A DNA stretch of 64,000 bases, from assembly GCA_016124975.1 (NCBI GenBank), contig WGMP01000004.1, positions 1 to 64,000 on the forward strand, read 5' to 3'. This DNA comes from Phycisphaera sp. (lineage in GTDB: Bacteria; Planctomycetota; Phycisphaerae; Phycisphaerales; SM1A02). A program made the position numbers and the translations under genes. Shown here piece after piece: positions 49,954 to 59,322 of the stretch (position 1 is the stretch's first letter; the number at the start of each line of letters is the position of its first letter). The notes under the pieces are model-generated. The model did no database searches. It was not told the DNA's origin and saw only the letters and a list, made by a program, of their open reading frames with translations.

Positions 49954-52209
49954 ATGGCGAACCGCCTCGCGCTTGAGACCAGCCCGTATCTTCTGCAGCA
50001 CGCGGGCAACCCCGTCGACTGGTTTCCGTGGGGCGAAGAGGCGATCGCCAAGGCCCGTTCCCAAGACAAGCCGATCTTCGTCTCGGTCGGCTACTCCACC
50101 TGCTACTGGTGCCATGTGATGGAGCGCGAGAGCTTCGCCGACCCCGCGGTCGCCGCGCTTCTCAACCGCGACTTCGTGTCGGTGAAGGTCGACCGCGAGG
50201 AGCGGCCCGACATCGACGAGGTGATGATGACGGCCTGCCAGGCCTACACGGCGCTCAGCGAGGGCCGTTCGCGCGGTGGCTGGCCGCTCACGGTGTTCCT
50301 CGAGCCGAAGACGCTGCGGCCGTTCTTCGCGGGGACCTACTTCGCGCCCGAGTCGAGCGAGGAACGCGAGTCGTTCGTCGAGCTCGTGGAGTCGATCGCG
50401 GAGTCTTGGCGCAACCATCGGCGTGGCGTTGAGGTGCAGGCAGAGCGCATCTTTCACGCGATCGCCACAGCGGTGGACGGCGACGCCCTGCTCGATGCCG
50501 AGGAGCGGTCGTTCGCGCTGCGGGGGGTGACGGACGCCGCCCGGCCGGCCAACGGATTCGGATGGGCGCGCCGCACCGTTCCGGCGGCGGAGCTTGTCTC
50601 GGTCGCCCGACAAACGGCAAGCGTGATCCTGCGCCACGAGGACAAGGCGCATGGCGGATTCGGCGACGCGCCCAAGTTCCCGCACACCTCATGGCTGATG
50701 CTGCTCGAGGCCCTCTCCGCGCGCTTCGAGGGCGCGGGCGCCGCGCTCGACCGCGGGCTCCGCGCCATCGTCCGCGGCGGAATCCACGACCACCTCGGGG
50801 GCGGATTCCATCGCTACGCGGTCGATGCAGGCTGGCAGGTGCCGCACTTCGAGAAGATGCTGCCCGACACGGCGCTCCTCGTTCCGCTTCTCGCGGCGCG
50901 GCGCGACCCGTGGCTTGCGCGCGCGGCGGTGCGCGGGCTCGAGTGGATGTCGCGCGAAATGCTGCGCGACGACGGGCTCTTCCGCGCTGCGCTCGACGCG
51001 GAAGTTGACGGCCGCGACGGTGCGTTCTATCTGTGGCGGCGCACCGATCTCGAGGCGCCGATCGAGGGTCTCTCGCGGGAGGACGCCCGGTGGGCGGCTG
51101 CGGTCTTCGGCCTCGATCGGACGCCCAGCTTCCACGACCCGTCGCATCCGACGGCGGATTCGGCGCATGTGCTGTCGCTCGCGGAAGAGCCCGACGGGCG
51201 CGCCGATGGATGGGCGCGGCTCGATCGGGTTTCCGAGGCGATGCGCAGGGCGCGTCTTGCGCGGCCCGCGCCTCGCGCCGACGACAAGGCGATCCTGGCG
51301 TGGAATGCGCTGGCGATCCGCGCCTTCGCACTCGGCGCGCCTGCGATGAAGGATGACGGGGGACGCGCGTGGGCGCTCGAGGTCGCCGTGCGCGCCTTCT
51401 CGGTGGCGTGGGCGGAGTTCGTCGAGTCGCACGACGAGCGGGTGATCCGCGTGTGGCGGGTCCTGCGCCGTGGGCTCGTTCCGTATGCAGCGCAGCTTGA
51501 GGATGTCGCGGCGCTGGCGTGGGCGGCCACGGCGCTCGCGGAGGCGACGGGGGAGGCGTGGTACGACGACCGCGCGTGGAAGCTGGTCGAGTTCGCGACC
51601 GAGATCCACCGTGACGAGGTCGGCCGCTGGTGCGAGCGCCGCGGGCTCGATGCGTGGGGGCTGCGCGGCCGAAGCCTTCAGGATGGTGCCACGCCAGGGG
51701 GCGCCGGCATGATCGCGCGCGTGCTCGCCACGCTCGCGCGGCGCGGCGATGGCCTCATGCGGGCGCGCTCGCTTCTGGGCGCGGGTCTGGCGGCCTCCGC
51801 CTCCACGGTCGCCGCGCATCCGACCGATGCGGCGCTCACCCTCTGCGCGGCCTACGAGGCGGAGGGTCTCCTCCTTCCGATGGGGCTCGCCGAGATCTAT
51901 GTCCACCACGACGAGCCCAACGCGGATGGAAACCCGCGCGCGGTCGAACTCGAGGTGATCTTCGCGTGGGGCTTCCATGTGGCTGTCGACCCCGCGCATG
52001 GCAGGGAGGCGGCGCTTCTCATCGGTGGGGACATCGCGGCCGCGTCGCTGCCCGAGCCAAACGCCCGCGTCGGTGACGCGCCCTGCTACGAAGGCCGCGT
52101 CGTGATCCCCGTGACGCTGGCGGCGGGCGCGCGCGAGGTCACCCTCCGATGCGCGCCCTGCGACGCCACGCGCTGTCTCGCGCCCGTCACCGTGAGGATT
52201 CCGCTGTAG
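49954..52209 (+). CDS. DUF255 thioredoxin-like / AGE-fold protein (YyaL family)
   Basis: This is a 751-residue protein. The N-terminal thioredoxin-like domain has [20 protein letters not shown], then WFPWGEEA, and the redox-type motif [14 protein letters not shown], followed by [12 protein letters not shown]. The rest is an (alpha/alpha)6 barrel like N-acylglucosamine 2-epimerases, with [14 protein letters not shown] and [12 protein letters not shown]. The family is widespread and its substrate is unknown. ATG at 49954 is the family start. Confidence 0.93.
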   Translation: MANRLALETSPYLLQHAGNPVDWFPWGEEAIAKARSQDKPIFVSVGYSTCYWCHVMERESFADPAVAALLNRDFVSVKVDREERPDIDEVMMTACQAYTALSEGRSRGGWPLTVFLEPKTLRPFFAGTYFAPESSEERESFVELVESIAESWRNHRRGVEVQAERIFHAIATAVDGDALLDAEERSFALRGVTDAARPANGFGWARRTVPAAELVSVARQTASVILRHEDKAHGGFGDAPKFPHTSWLMLLEALSARFEGAGAALDRGLRAIVRGGIHDHLGGGFHRYAVDAGWQVPHFEKMLPDTALLVPLLAARRDPWLARAAVRGLEWMSREMLRDDGLFRAALDAEVDGRDGAFYLWRRTDLEAPIEGLSREDARWAAAVFGLDRTPSFHDPSHPTADSAHVLSLAEEPDGRADGWARLDRVSEAMRRARLARPAPRADDKAILAWNALAIRAFALGAPAMKDDGGRAWALEVAVRAFSVAWAEFVESHDERVIRVWRVLRRGLVPYAAQLEDVAALAWAATALAEATGEAWYDDRAWKLVEFATEIHRDEVGRWCERRGLDAWGLRGRSLQDGATPGGAGMIARVLATLARRGDGLMRARSLLGAGLAASASTVAAHPTDAALTLCAAYEAEGLLLPMGLAEIYVHHDEPNADGNPRAVELEVIFAWGFHVAVDPAHGREAALLIGGDIAAASLPEPNARVGDAPCYEGRVVIPVTLAAGAREVTLRCAPCDATRCLAPVTVRIPL

Positions 52210-52244
52210 GCCTCGCTCGCCCGCCTCGCTATCCTGCGCGGCCT

Positions 52245-52817
52245 ATGCCCGCCGACCAGTCGTCACGCGCCCCCCAGGACCCCGGCCTCGGAATGAAGCC
52301 GTTCCGCGTGGCGCTGATCTCAACCGGCGGCACCATCGAGAAGACCTACGACGAGCTCGGGGGCGTCCTCGCCAACCGCGTCAATGTGCTCGACCTTCTG
52401 CTTGCGTCGCTCGACCTGAACGGCGTGACGATCGACCGCGTGCCGCTGATGAACAAGGACTCGCTCGACATGACCGAGTCCGACCACGACCTCATCGCAG
52501 ACACCGCCGAGCTGATGGCCCGCAACCACGACGGCGTCGTCGTGGTGCACGGCACCGACCGGCTCGCGAAGACGGGCGACCGCATCCACGAGCGCCTCGC
52601 CGCGAAGGGCGGCGCCACGCGCGCGATCGTGCTGACGGGGGCGATGCGGCCCTTCGAGATGAAGCGCACCGACGCGGCGCAGAATGTCACCGAGGCGCTC
52701 CTCGCGGTGCAGATCCTGCCCGCGGGCGTCTATGTGGCGATGCACAACCGCGTGCTGCGCTTTCCAGGCGTGGTGAAGGACCGCGCGCAGGGCACCTTCG
52801 TCAGGGCAGCGACCTGA
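52245..52817 (+). CDS. Single-domain asparaginase-like protein
   Basis: This is a 190-residue protein matching only the N-terminal half of type I/II asparaginases. It has ISTGGTIEKTYDE (first catalytic Thr), VVVHGTDRLAKTGD (the second Thr-Asp) and VLTGAMRPFEMKRTDAAQN (the Lys region). The C-terminal domain of about 150 residues is absent, and the gene ends cleanly. One-domain forms are known, so this is probably not a broken gene. ATG at 52245 or 52293 (MKPFRVALI). The AbgT transporter follows after 58 bases. Confidence 0.87.
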   Translation: MPADQSSRAPQDPGLGMKPFRVALISTGGTIEKTYDELGGVLANRVNVLDLLLASLDLNGVTIDRVPLMNKDSLDMTESDHDLIADTAELMARNHDGVVVVHGTDRLAKTGDRIHERLAAKGGATRAIVLTGAMRPFEMKRTDAAQNVTEALLAVQILPAGVYVAMHNRVLRFPGVVKDRAQGTFVRAAT

Positions 52818-52875
52818 GGCGTCGCGTCGCGCCCCGCGCGTCGCCCCTCAGCCAACCGAGCAACAGGAGCAACCG

Positions 52876-54456
52876 ATGGCAACAGAAGAACGCGGGCCGC
52901 AACTCGACGGACTGAACGACCCGAGCGACCCTGGCGCGAAGCGGGGGCTGACCACGCGTCTCCTCGCCGTCGTCGAGCGCGTGGGCAACCGCCTGCCCGA
53001 CCCTGCCACGCTCTTCGTGATCCTCGGCGTGGTGGTGCTCGTCCTCAGCTTCATCGGCGCGCGCTTCGAGTGGTCCGTCGCCGATCCGCGCGACCCGTCG
53101 AAGTCGATCGTGGTCGACAACCTGCTCGATGTCGAGAGCATCCGCTGGATCCTCACAAGCGCGATGAGGAACTTCCTGGACTTCCCGCCGCTCGCGATCG
53201 TGCTCGTCGCGATGCTCGGCATCGGCGTCGCCGAGCGCACGGGCCTATTCAAGGCGCTCCTCAAGCTGCTCGTGGCGGCGATCCCCTCGTGGCTCCTCTA
53301 TCCCGCGCTCGTCTTCATCGGCGTCTGCTCGAACGCAGCGTCCGACGCGGGCTATGTCGTGCTTCCGCCGCTCGCGGCGGGCGTGTGCGCCATGCTCGGG
53401 CGGTCGCCGCTCGTCGGCATCGCGGCGGTCACCTTCGGCGTCGCGGGCGGCTTCAGCGCCAATCTCCTCGTCACGAGCCTCGATCCGCTCCTCTCGAGCC
53501 TCACGCAGCAGGCCGCGCAGGTGCTCGAGCCCAACCGCGTGGTGAAGCCCACCGCGAACTACTGGTTCATGGTCGCGTCGACGCCGCTCCTCACGCTCAT
53601 CGGCTGGGCCGTCACGGTGTGGGTCGTCGAGCCGCGCTTCGACAAGAAGACGGTGGCGCGGCAGATCGAGACGGGCGGCGTCGACGACGGCGGACTCGCG
53701 CTCACGAGCCCCGAGAAGCGGGGGCTTCTCGCGGCGCTTGCAGCGCTCGTCGTCCTCGGAGGCACCTTCGCGGCGTGCGCGCTCGTCGAGGGCGGGCCGC
53801 TCCACGGCACGATCACGCGGCCTGGAACGCGGCTCGAGGTGCCCGCATGGAGCGAGGCGATCGTGCCGATGATCCTCATCCTCTTCCTCGTCCCCGGCAT
53901 CGCCTACGGCCTCGTCACGCGCGAGATCCGCTCCGACCGCTGCGTCTCGCGGCGGATGACGGAAGCCATGGGCTCGATGGGCACCTATCTCGTCCTCGCG
54001 TTCTTCGCGGGGCAGACGATCGCGTGGTTCAACAAGTCGAACCTCACGAGCTTCCTCGGCGTCTCGGGCGGCGAGGCGATCAAGGCGATGGGCCTGAGCG
54101 AAGGGCCGATGGTCGCGGCGATCGTCGTGGTCGTGGCGGGCCTCAACCTGCTCGTCTCGAGCGCGAGCGCCAAGTGGGCGTTCCTCGCGCCGATCCTCGT
54201 GCCGCTCCTCGGGACGGCGGGCGTCTCGCCCGAGGTCGTGCAGGCCGCCTATCGCGTGGGCGACTCGTGCACGAACCCGATCGCGCCGCTCTCGCCGTAT
54301 CTCGTCGTCATCCTCATCGCCATCCAGCGCTACGAGAAGACGGCGGGGCTCGGCACGCTCATCGCGCTGCTCGTTCCGTACTGCCTCACGGCGCTCGTCG
54401 TGTGGACTGCGTTCCTGGTGCTGTGGATCTCGCTCGGGATCCCGCTCGGGATCTGA
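52876..54456 (+). CDS. AbgT-family transporter
   Basis: This is a 526-residue membrane protein of the p-aminobenzoyl-glutamate transporter family. It has LLAVVERVGNRLPDPATLFV, NFLDFPPLAIVLVAMLGIGV with AERTGLFKAL, NAASDAGYVVLPPLAAGVCA, VSSASAKWAFLAPILVPLL and RVGDSCTNPIAPLSPYLVVI, all typical. About 12 membrane segments are visible. Members take up p-aminobenzoyl-glutamate (folate salvage) or export sulfonamides; which applies is unknown. ATG at 52876 has AGGAG upstream. Confidence 0.92.
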   Translation: MATEERGPQLDGLNDPSDPGAKRGLTTRLLAVVERVGNRLPDPATLFVILGVVVLVLSFIGARFEWSVADPRDPSKSIVVDNLLDVESIRWILTSAMRNFLDFPPLAIVLVAMLGIGVAERTGLFKALLKLLVAAIPSWLLYPALVFIGVCSNAASDAGYVVLPPLAAGVCAMLGRSPLVGIAAVTFGVAGGFSANLLVTSLDPLLSSLTQQAAQVLEPNRVVKPTANYWFMVASTPLLTLIGWAVTVWVVEPRFDKKTVARQIETGGVDDGGLALTSPEKRGLLAALAALVVLGGTFAACALVEGGPLHGTITRPGTRLEVPAWSEAIVPMILILFLVPGIAYGLVTREIRSDRCVSRRMTEAMGSMGTYLVLAFFAGQTIAWFNKSNLTSFLGVSGGEAIKAMGLSEGPMVAAIVVVVAGLNLLVSSASAKWAFLAPILVPLLGTAGVSPEVVQAAYRVGDSCTNPIAPLSPYLVVILIAIQRYEKTAGLGTLIALLVPYCLTALVVWTAFLVLWISLGIPLGI

Positions 54457-54469
54457 CGGGGCCGCGCGC

Positions 54470-56089
54470 CTACGCGGCCGCGTCCTCCGCGCTCTGCAGG
54501 TACTCCCGCTCGCGGTAGAAGAGCGACACCACGATGTAGACGACCGCGGCCGCGAGCATGAGCGTGGTGAAGAACCAGTAGTAGCTCGCGCCGGGAAGAA
54601 GCGAGTTGCCGTCCGCGTCCTGCGTGAACTTGTTCACGAGCGCCGTCAGCACATTGCCCGCGGACACGCTGAGCAGGTAGAGGCTCATCACGAACGACTT
54701 CATCTTCTTGGGGGCCTGCGTGTAGCTGAACTCGAGGCAGGTGACGGAGACGAGGACCTCCGCGGCGGTCAGCACCAGGAACGCGACGATCTGCCACGCG
54801 ATCGACGGCCATTCCGCGTCGAGGCGGCTTCCGTTGGCCGCGATCGCCACGCCGCCGCGCGCGATGGTCTCGGACACCTTCGACCGCCACGCCTCGTCGC
54901 CCGCCTTGGGCTCCTTTGCAAGCGTCTCAAGCGCCTGCGCGGGCGCGTTTCGCTCGGAGGCGCGAAGCACCTCGATCGTCTTCGGGTAGTCGACCGACGC
55001 ATCGGCGACCATCGGCGCGACCTGCGCCGAGAACGCCGCCTGCGCGGCGTCGATCCGCTGCTGCGCAAGCGAGCTGATGCCGAACGCGACGACGCAGAGG
55101 AAGAAGCCCGCGCCGATCTTGCGAAGCGGCGTGAGCTTCACCACGCGGCCGACGAGCGGATAGACCACGAAGGAGAAAAGCGGGATGTAGCAGAGGATCA
55201 GCAGGGGGTTGATCGCCTGGATCTGCGACTCGAGCCACTCGATCCCGAGGAAGTTGCGGTCCATCTGGCCCGCCTGCAGCACCCACGCGCCGCCCGACTG
55301 GTCGTAGAGCGACCAGAAGACCGCGACGAAGGCGTAGATCGAGAGAAGCCCCGCCATGGCGCCGAGGCCCTCGCGCGAGAAGACCTCGCGGACGAAGCCG
55401 ATTCCCTTCGGCGGAATGTGGATGTAGCGGTGGCGTCCGAGCCAGAAGACGAGCGTGGCGAGCGCCATGAGGATTCCGGGCACGCCGAAGGCCCAGCCAG
55501 GGCCGTAGTGCTTCAGGAGCCACGGCGTGAGCAGCGTCGAGAAGAACGCGCCGAAGTTGATCGAGAAGTAGAACCAGCCGAAGACCTTCGAGAGGAGGTG
55601 GCTGTTCGACCTGCCGAACTGGTCGCCGACATGGGCGGAGACGCAGGGCTTGATGCCGCCCGAGCCGAGCGCGATCAGGAAGAGGCCTGCGACGAGCCAG
55701 CCCTTCGGGTCCATCGTCGCCTGCAGGAACGCGCTCGGCATGTCGATCATGGCAAGCGCGCCATGGCCGATGCAGTAGACGATCGAGAGCAGCATGATCG
55801 TGCGGTACTTGCCAAGGATCGCGTCCGACAGGATCGCGCCGAGCACGGGGAAGAAGTACGCGCTCGCCACGAACCACGCCACATACTCGCGCGCCTGCGC
55901 CTCGGTGAGGTAGGCGGCCTCGCCCGACGCGTTCACGAGGTACTGCGTCATGAAGACGGCGAGGATCACCTTCATCCCGTAGAAGGAGAAGCGCTCGGCG
56001 GCCTCGTTGCCGATGATGAAGGGGATGCCGCCTGGCATCCCCGTCGTCTCGGTGGGCGTGCTGCGGTACGGTGTCGACTGCTGAGACAT
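54470..56089 (-). CDS. Proton-dependent oligopeptide transporter (POT/PTR family)
   Basis: This is a 539-residue membrane protein. It has FIIGNEAAERFSFYGMK with the proton-coupling ExxER motif, DAILGKYRTIMLLSIVYCIG, GSGGIKPCVSAHVGDQF and FGWFYFSINFGAFF, then late helices FVMSLYLLSVSAGNVLTALV. The family takes up di- and tripeptides with protons. Between late helices there is a hydrophilic loop of roughly 90 residues (about 360-450: SVDYPKTIEVLRASERNAPA), larger than in typical bacterial POTs. ATG at 56089. It converges with abgT, 13 bases apart. Confidence 0.94.
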   Translation of the reverse strand: MSQQSTPYRSTPTETTGMPGGIPFIIGNEAAERFSFYGMKVILAVFMTQYLVNASGEAAYLTEAQAREYVAWFVASAYFFPVLGAILSDAILGKYRTIMLLSIVYCIGHGALAMIDMPSAFLQATMDPKGWLVAGLFLIALGSGGIKPCVSAHVGDQFGRSNSHLLSKVFGWFYFSINFGAFFSTLLTPWLLKHYGPGWAFGVPGILMALATLVFWLGRHRYIHIPPKGIGFVREVFSREGLGAMAGLLSIYAFVAVFWSLYDQSGGAWVLQAGQMDRNFLGIEWLESQIQAINPLLILCYIPLFSFVVYPLVGRVVKLTPLRKIGAGFFLCVVAFGISSLAQQRIDAAQAAFSAQVAPMVADASVDYPKTIEVLRASERNAPAQALETLAKEPKAGDEAWRSKVSETIARGGVAIAANGSRLDAEWPSIAWQIVAFLVLTAAEVLVSVTCLEFSYTQAPKKMKSFVMSLYLLSVSAGNVLTALVNKFTQDADGNSLLPGASYYWFFTTLMLAAAVVYIVVSLFYREREYLQSAEDAAA

Positions 56090-56149
56090 AGGAGCGGAGT
56101 GTAATGCAATCGCAGCGCAGCCTGCCCTCGGCGGCCGCGAGGCCCATCG

Positions 56150-56809
56150 ATGCCTGATTCCCGAACGATCCATCTCCGCCGCCCGCCCGTCCTCGTCGAG
56201 GTCGAGGGTCGGTTCGTGCCGAGGGGCGTGTCGCTGGCCGAGGTCGACGCGGCATGGGAGTCGCTCTGTGCCGCGAACCCGCGTTTCTTCGACGGCCCCG
56301 TGCTGCAGGTCCTCGGCGTCCACCGCAACGGCCACGGCGGCGTCCAGATCCATGTGCAGGAGAGTTCGTACCGCTTCGGCGCGGTCGCCGCGCTTGGCGT
56401 CGACTGCGGCGCGCGCGCGCTCGGCGTGAAGGGGTTCGTGCGCGACGGCGGGCGCGTGCTCGTTGGCCGTCGGTCTGGCTCGGTCGCGCGCGATCCGCGC
56501 GCGTGGGAGTTCGTGCCGGGAGGAACGCTCGAGCCGCGCGAAGCGCCCGAACAGGCGATCGCGCGCGAGCTTCGCGAGGAGGCCGGGCTTGCGCTCGCGG
56601 CGCCGCCCGTCGCGGTCGCCGTTCTCTTCGACGAAACGGCGTCCACTTGGGAGATCGTCTATCGCCTGTCTGCGCCGCTCGTGGCCACGCCCGAGATCGG
56701 ATGGGAGTACGACGAGTTCCGCGTCGTAGGCGTCGAGGAGGTGCCGTCGCTCGCGCCGATGTCCGCGTCGGCGCGGCTGATCGCGCCGCTCGCGGTGGCC
56801 GCTCGATAG
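56150..56809 (+). CDS. Nudix hydrolase
   Basis: This is a 219-residue protein with a complete Nudix box: GGTLEPREAPEQAIARELRE followed by EAGL (G-x5-E-x7-REL-x-EE-x-G-L), at about residues 125-148. The N-terminal 80 residues (RRPPVLVEVEGRFVPRGVSL) are an extra domain of about the size seen in NUDIX proteins with a pre-domain. It would hydrolyse a nucleoside-diphosphate derivative; the substrate is unknown. ATG at 56150. It is divergent from the POT gene. Confidence 0.9.
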   Translation: MPDSRTIHLRRPPVLVEVEGRFVPRGVSLAEVDAAWESLCAANPRFFDGPVLQVLGVHRNGHGGVQIHVQESSYRFGAVAALGVDCGARALGVKGFVRDGGRVLVGRRSGSVARDPRAWEFVPGGTLEPREAPEQAIARELREEAGLALAAPPVAVAVLFDETASTWEIVYRLSAPLVATPEIGWEYDEFRVVGVEEVPSLAPMSASARLIAPLAVAAR

Positions 56810-56868
56810 GTGCTGCGGCGCGCGCCTTCGTTCGGTTCACGCGCAATCGACGCGCGGGAAATCGCGGC

Positions 56869-58065
56869 TCACGCGCGTCGCGCGGTCAGCGCCGAGAGCG
56901 CGTGGTCGAGGTGGTCGAGCGCGATCGGCTTCATCATCACGCGCGTTGCCGCGTGTCCGTCGGCGATCGCGCGCTCATCAAGCGCCTCGCCGCTTGCGAC
57001 AAGCACGGGCAGCGCGCTCCCGCGCGCCCGCAGGCGGCGCAGCGCCTCGAGCCCGCCGCCACCTGCGTCGAGGATGACGACATCGAAGAGCTCGAGCTCT
57101 GGGTGCTCGAGCAGCGCGGACGGATCCGCGATGGTGTCGATCTCGTCGCCGACCGACTCGAGCGCCGCGACGAGGATGGCGCGCACCGCAGGATCGTCGT
57201 CGGCCACGAGAATGTGGCGCGGTCGGCGGGAGCTCTGGCAGTTCTCCTCGCAGGATGCCTCGCAACCCCGCGCCGCGCGCTGCGTGCAGGTCGCCGCCTC
57301 CTCGAGGGGCGATGGTGTCGCGTCGAGCGCGATCGGAAGCTCGATCGTGCTCCGAAGCCCGCCCGCGATCGGCTCGAGCGCGGCCTTTCCGCCCATGTCG
57401 CGCAGGGCCCGCTGTGCGGCCGCCAGAGGAAGCGTCTCGAGGTGGCAGGATCCGTTGAGGATCGACGGCGGCGTGCACGGGTGTGGCCACGCGCCGCCGT
57501 CGTCCGAGATGGAGAGCCGGACGCGCGGAGACGCGCCGTCGGCGTCAAAGGACGCGGAGATATGCAGCGGGCGAGCCGTGCGGCGGCGGTGGAGGTGCAC
57601 CAGCTGCCGAAGCGCATGGGCGAGTTCCGTCGCGCTGCCCTCGAAGGTCGTGCCTGTTGGAATCGCCGCGATCGCGCGTGCGACGCCATCATGGCCGTCG
57701 TCACCCGCGGCCCCATGAGGCGCTTCGGTCGCGCGAAGCGCCTCGACGAGCGCCGTCTCGACAGCCTGCCGCGCCTGCAACACGGAGAACGGAGCCTCCT
57801 CGCGCTGACAGGCCGAATGCAGCGAACCGACGAGCGACTCAAGGAGGCGAACCGTCTCAAGGATGTCGGCGACGGACTTCGAGATCTGCGGGTCCGTGAC
57901 CTGGCGCTTCAGGAGCTGGACCCGCCCGAGCAGCGCGAAGATCGCGTTGTTCAGGTCGTGCACGACGACGCTGCCGAGCTGACGGACGCGCTCGAGTTCC
58001 TCCGCGTCTCGCCTGCGGTGTGCCTGTGAGCACGCCTGCCGAACAACTTCTGGTCTCGTCTCCAT
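56869..58065 (-). CDS. Histidine kinase-like protein with degenerate ATPase and C-terminal receiver domain
   Basis: This is a 398-residue protein. A HisKA-like helix has the phospho-accepting pattern VVVHDLNNAIFALLGR (His at about 42). The ATPase-like region (about 150-250) lacks a normal N-box Asn (ALRQLVHLHRRR), and its G1 box reads DDGGAW, so catalysis is doubtful. A Cys-rich linker (TCTQRAARGCEASCEENCQ) leads to a complete receiver domain (about 285-395: ILVADDDPAVRAILVAALES, VVILDAGGGG, with Lys in MMKPIALDHL). There is no sensor domain or signal peptide. ATG at 58065. It is probably a soluble two-component adaptor. Confidence 0.82.
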   Translation of the reverse strand: METRPEVVRQACSQAHRRRDAEELERVRQLGSVVVHDLNNAIFALLGRVQLLKRQVTDPQISKSVADILETVRLLESLVGSLHSACQREEAPFSVLQARQAVETALVEALRATEAPHGAAGDDGHDGVARAIAAIPTGTTFEGSATELAHALRQLVHLHRRRTARPLHISASFDADGASPRVRLSISDDGGAWPHPCTPPSILNGSCHLETLPLAAAQRALRDMGGKAALEPIAGGLRSTIELPIALDATPSPLEEAATCTQRAARGCEASCEENCQSSRRPRHILVADDDPAVRAILVAALESVGDEIDTIADPSALLEHPELELFDVVILDAGGGGLEALRRLRARGSALPVLVASGEALDERAIADGHAATRVMMKPIALDHLDHALSALTARRA

Positions 58066-58357
58066 GCCACTAGTGTGACAAATTCCGCGCACCGATGGGA
58101 GGGGGAGCGTTGCTCAGCCGCGATCTTCCGAGTTCGGCGTGGAGATTCCGTTCCGCGCGAGGCGAGCGTATCGCGGCAGAGAGCAGACACGACGGCCTGC
58201 CGGCTCCAAGGGCGGTATCACAGCAGCGCGAACCCGCGACACCTTGGTCTGGCGCGCCTTCTCTCTCGCAGCGGCTTGCCTGCACGAGTCGGCAGGCATG
58301 TGGCCAGGCGACCGGCCAAGCCAATACCCGCGCGGCTTGGCGCAGGGGCGACTCGAA

Positions 58358-58430
<73 letters not shown>

Positions 58431-58779
58431 GAAGAGGGGAGAATCCTAGCGACTTCCGCCGCGCCGTCAAGCGCACGGGCGCGCTGCGTCCCGCATCGTC
58501 CTGCGGGGGCGTGGGTTGCGCGTGATTCAGCCCTCAAGGCGTGTCGTGGCGTGGCGCGGCGCGGCATGGGCAAGCAGATGGGCGGCCAGGGGCCCCGCAC
58601 AGGTGCGCGCGGCTGCCCCTCTCGAGCCTCCTCCCTCGCTCGCGCTTCTTCCCTCGCTCGCGTTTCTTCTCTCGAATGCAGAGATCGCAAGGCGATCGGC
58701 CGCGCCAAGGAAGAAGCGCCCTCGGCGGGCGCTTCTTCTTAGGTGTCAGGGCGGCGAGCTGCCAGTGCGCGCGGGGGAG
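58431..58779. other. Non-coding stretch between tRNA-Lys and the next gene
   Basis: No convincing gene is visible. It contains a short imperfect direct repeat (CCTCGCTCGCG twice, around 58635-58665) and the terminator hairpin listed separately. The rest shows nothing I can identify. Confidence 0.6.
58711..58737 (-). terminator. Strong terminator hairpin
   Basis: AAGAAGCGCCC pairs perfectly with GGGCGCTTCTT around a five-base loop. It lies about 40 bases past the stop of the minus-strand gene at 58780. The A/T flanks make it work on either strand. Confidence 0.8.
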
Positions 58780-59322
58780 TCAATAGAAGTGCACGCAGGA
58801 TGGGAAGAGACCGCTCTGCTCCCACGCCGGGAGGCAGCCGCCCCACGGAATCACGTCAAACATTCCCCAGTAGAGGATCGTGCAGCCGTCACTCGGCACG
58901 ATGACTTTCCGTGAGGGGTACCCCGTCACCGGATCGCAGCCACCCACGAAGTGCTCGTCGGCGCTGTCCACGATGCCGTCGCCATCACAGTCGAGGAACG
59001 TGATGAAGTAGAGCGTGCACGGGGTCCAGTTCAAGAGATCAAGCCACTGCGAGCTGCACTTGAAGAAGTAGATCGGCCAGGGAAAGTCGGAGGCGAGCGC
59101 TTCGCCGATGCAGGACTGCGCTTCGTCGATGGAGATCGGCGACTGCAACGAGCCGTTGCCGGTTGGCCGCTCGTGCACCGAATCGTGCCCATCGTCTCCG
59201 GGTGCGGCTTGCAGGATGTCGGAGTGCGCGAGAAGACCAGCGCTGCCTGCCGCGATGGCAAGCAAGACCACCGGCAGGCGAGGAACGAGGTCGACAAGGC
59301 GATGCATGCTGCTCTGGCTCAT
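58780..59322 (-). CDS. Small secreted Cys-rich protein, hypothetical
   Basis: This is a 180-residue protein with a signal peptide (LPVVLLAIAAGSAGLLAHSD). The mature part has seven or more Cys (SCIGEAL, FFKCSSQW, TPCTLYF, DGCTILYW, WGGCLPAW, PSCVHFY) and one Ca-binding loop, DCDGDGIVDSADEHF, of the thrombospondin type 3/dockerin kind. Disulfide-stabilised and extracellular is likely. I recognise no family. ATG at 59322 has GGGA nine bases upstream, better than the upstream in-frame codon at 59397. Confidence 0.72.
   Translation of the reverse strand: MSQSSMHRLVDLVPRLPVVLLAIAAGSAGLLAHSDILQAAPGDDGHDSVHERPTGNGSLQSPISIDEAQSCIGEALASDFPWPIYFFKCSSQWLDLLNWTPCTLYFITFLDCDGDGIVDSADEHFVGGCDPVTGYPSRKVIVPSDGCTILYWGMFDVIPWGGCLPAWEQSGLFPSCVHFY

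Noticed and set aside
48679-50685. The long N-terminal part of the open frame that contains the membrane protein ending at 47761.
   Set aside because: It is antisense to pheA and the DUF255 gene. Only the part after ATG 48678, with its GGAAGGG site and membrane helices, is credible.
52245-52817. Asparaginase as a truncated pseudogene.
   Set aside because: The frame ends cleanly, catalytic residues are kept, the next gene follows closely, and no remnant of a second domain lies downstream. One-domain forms exist.
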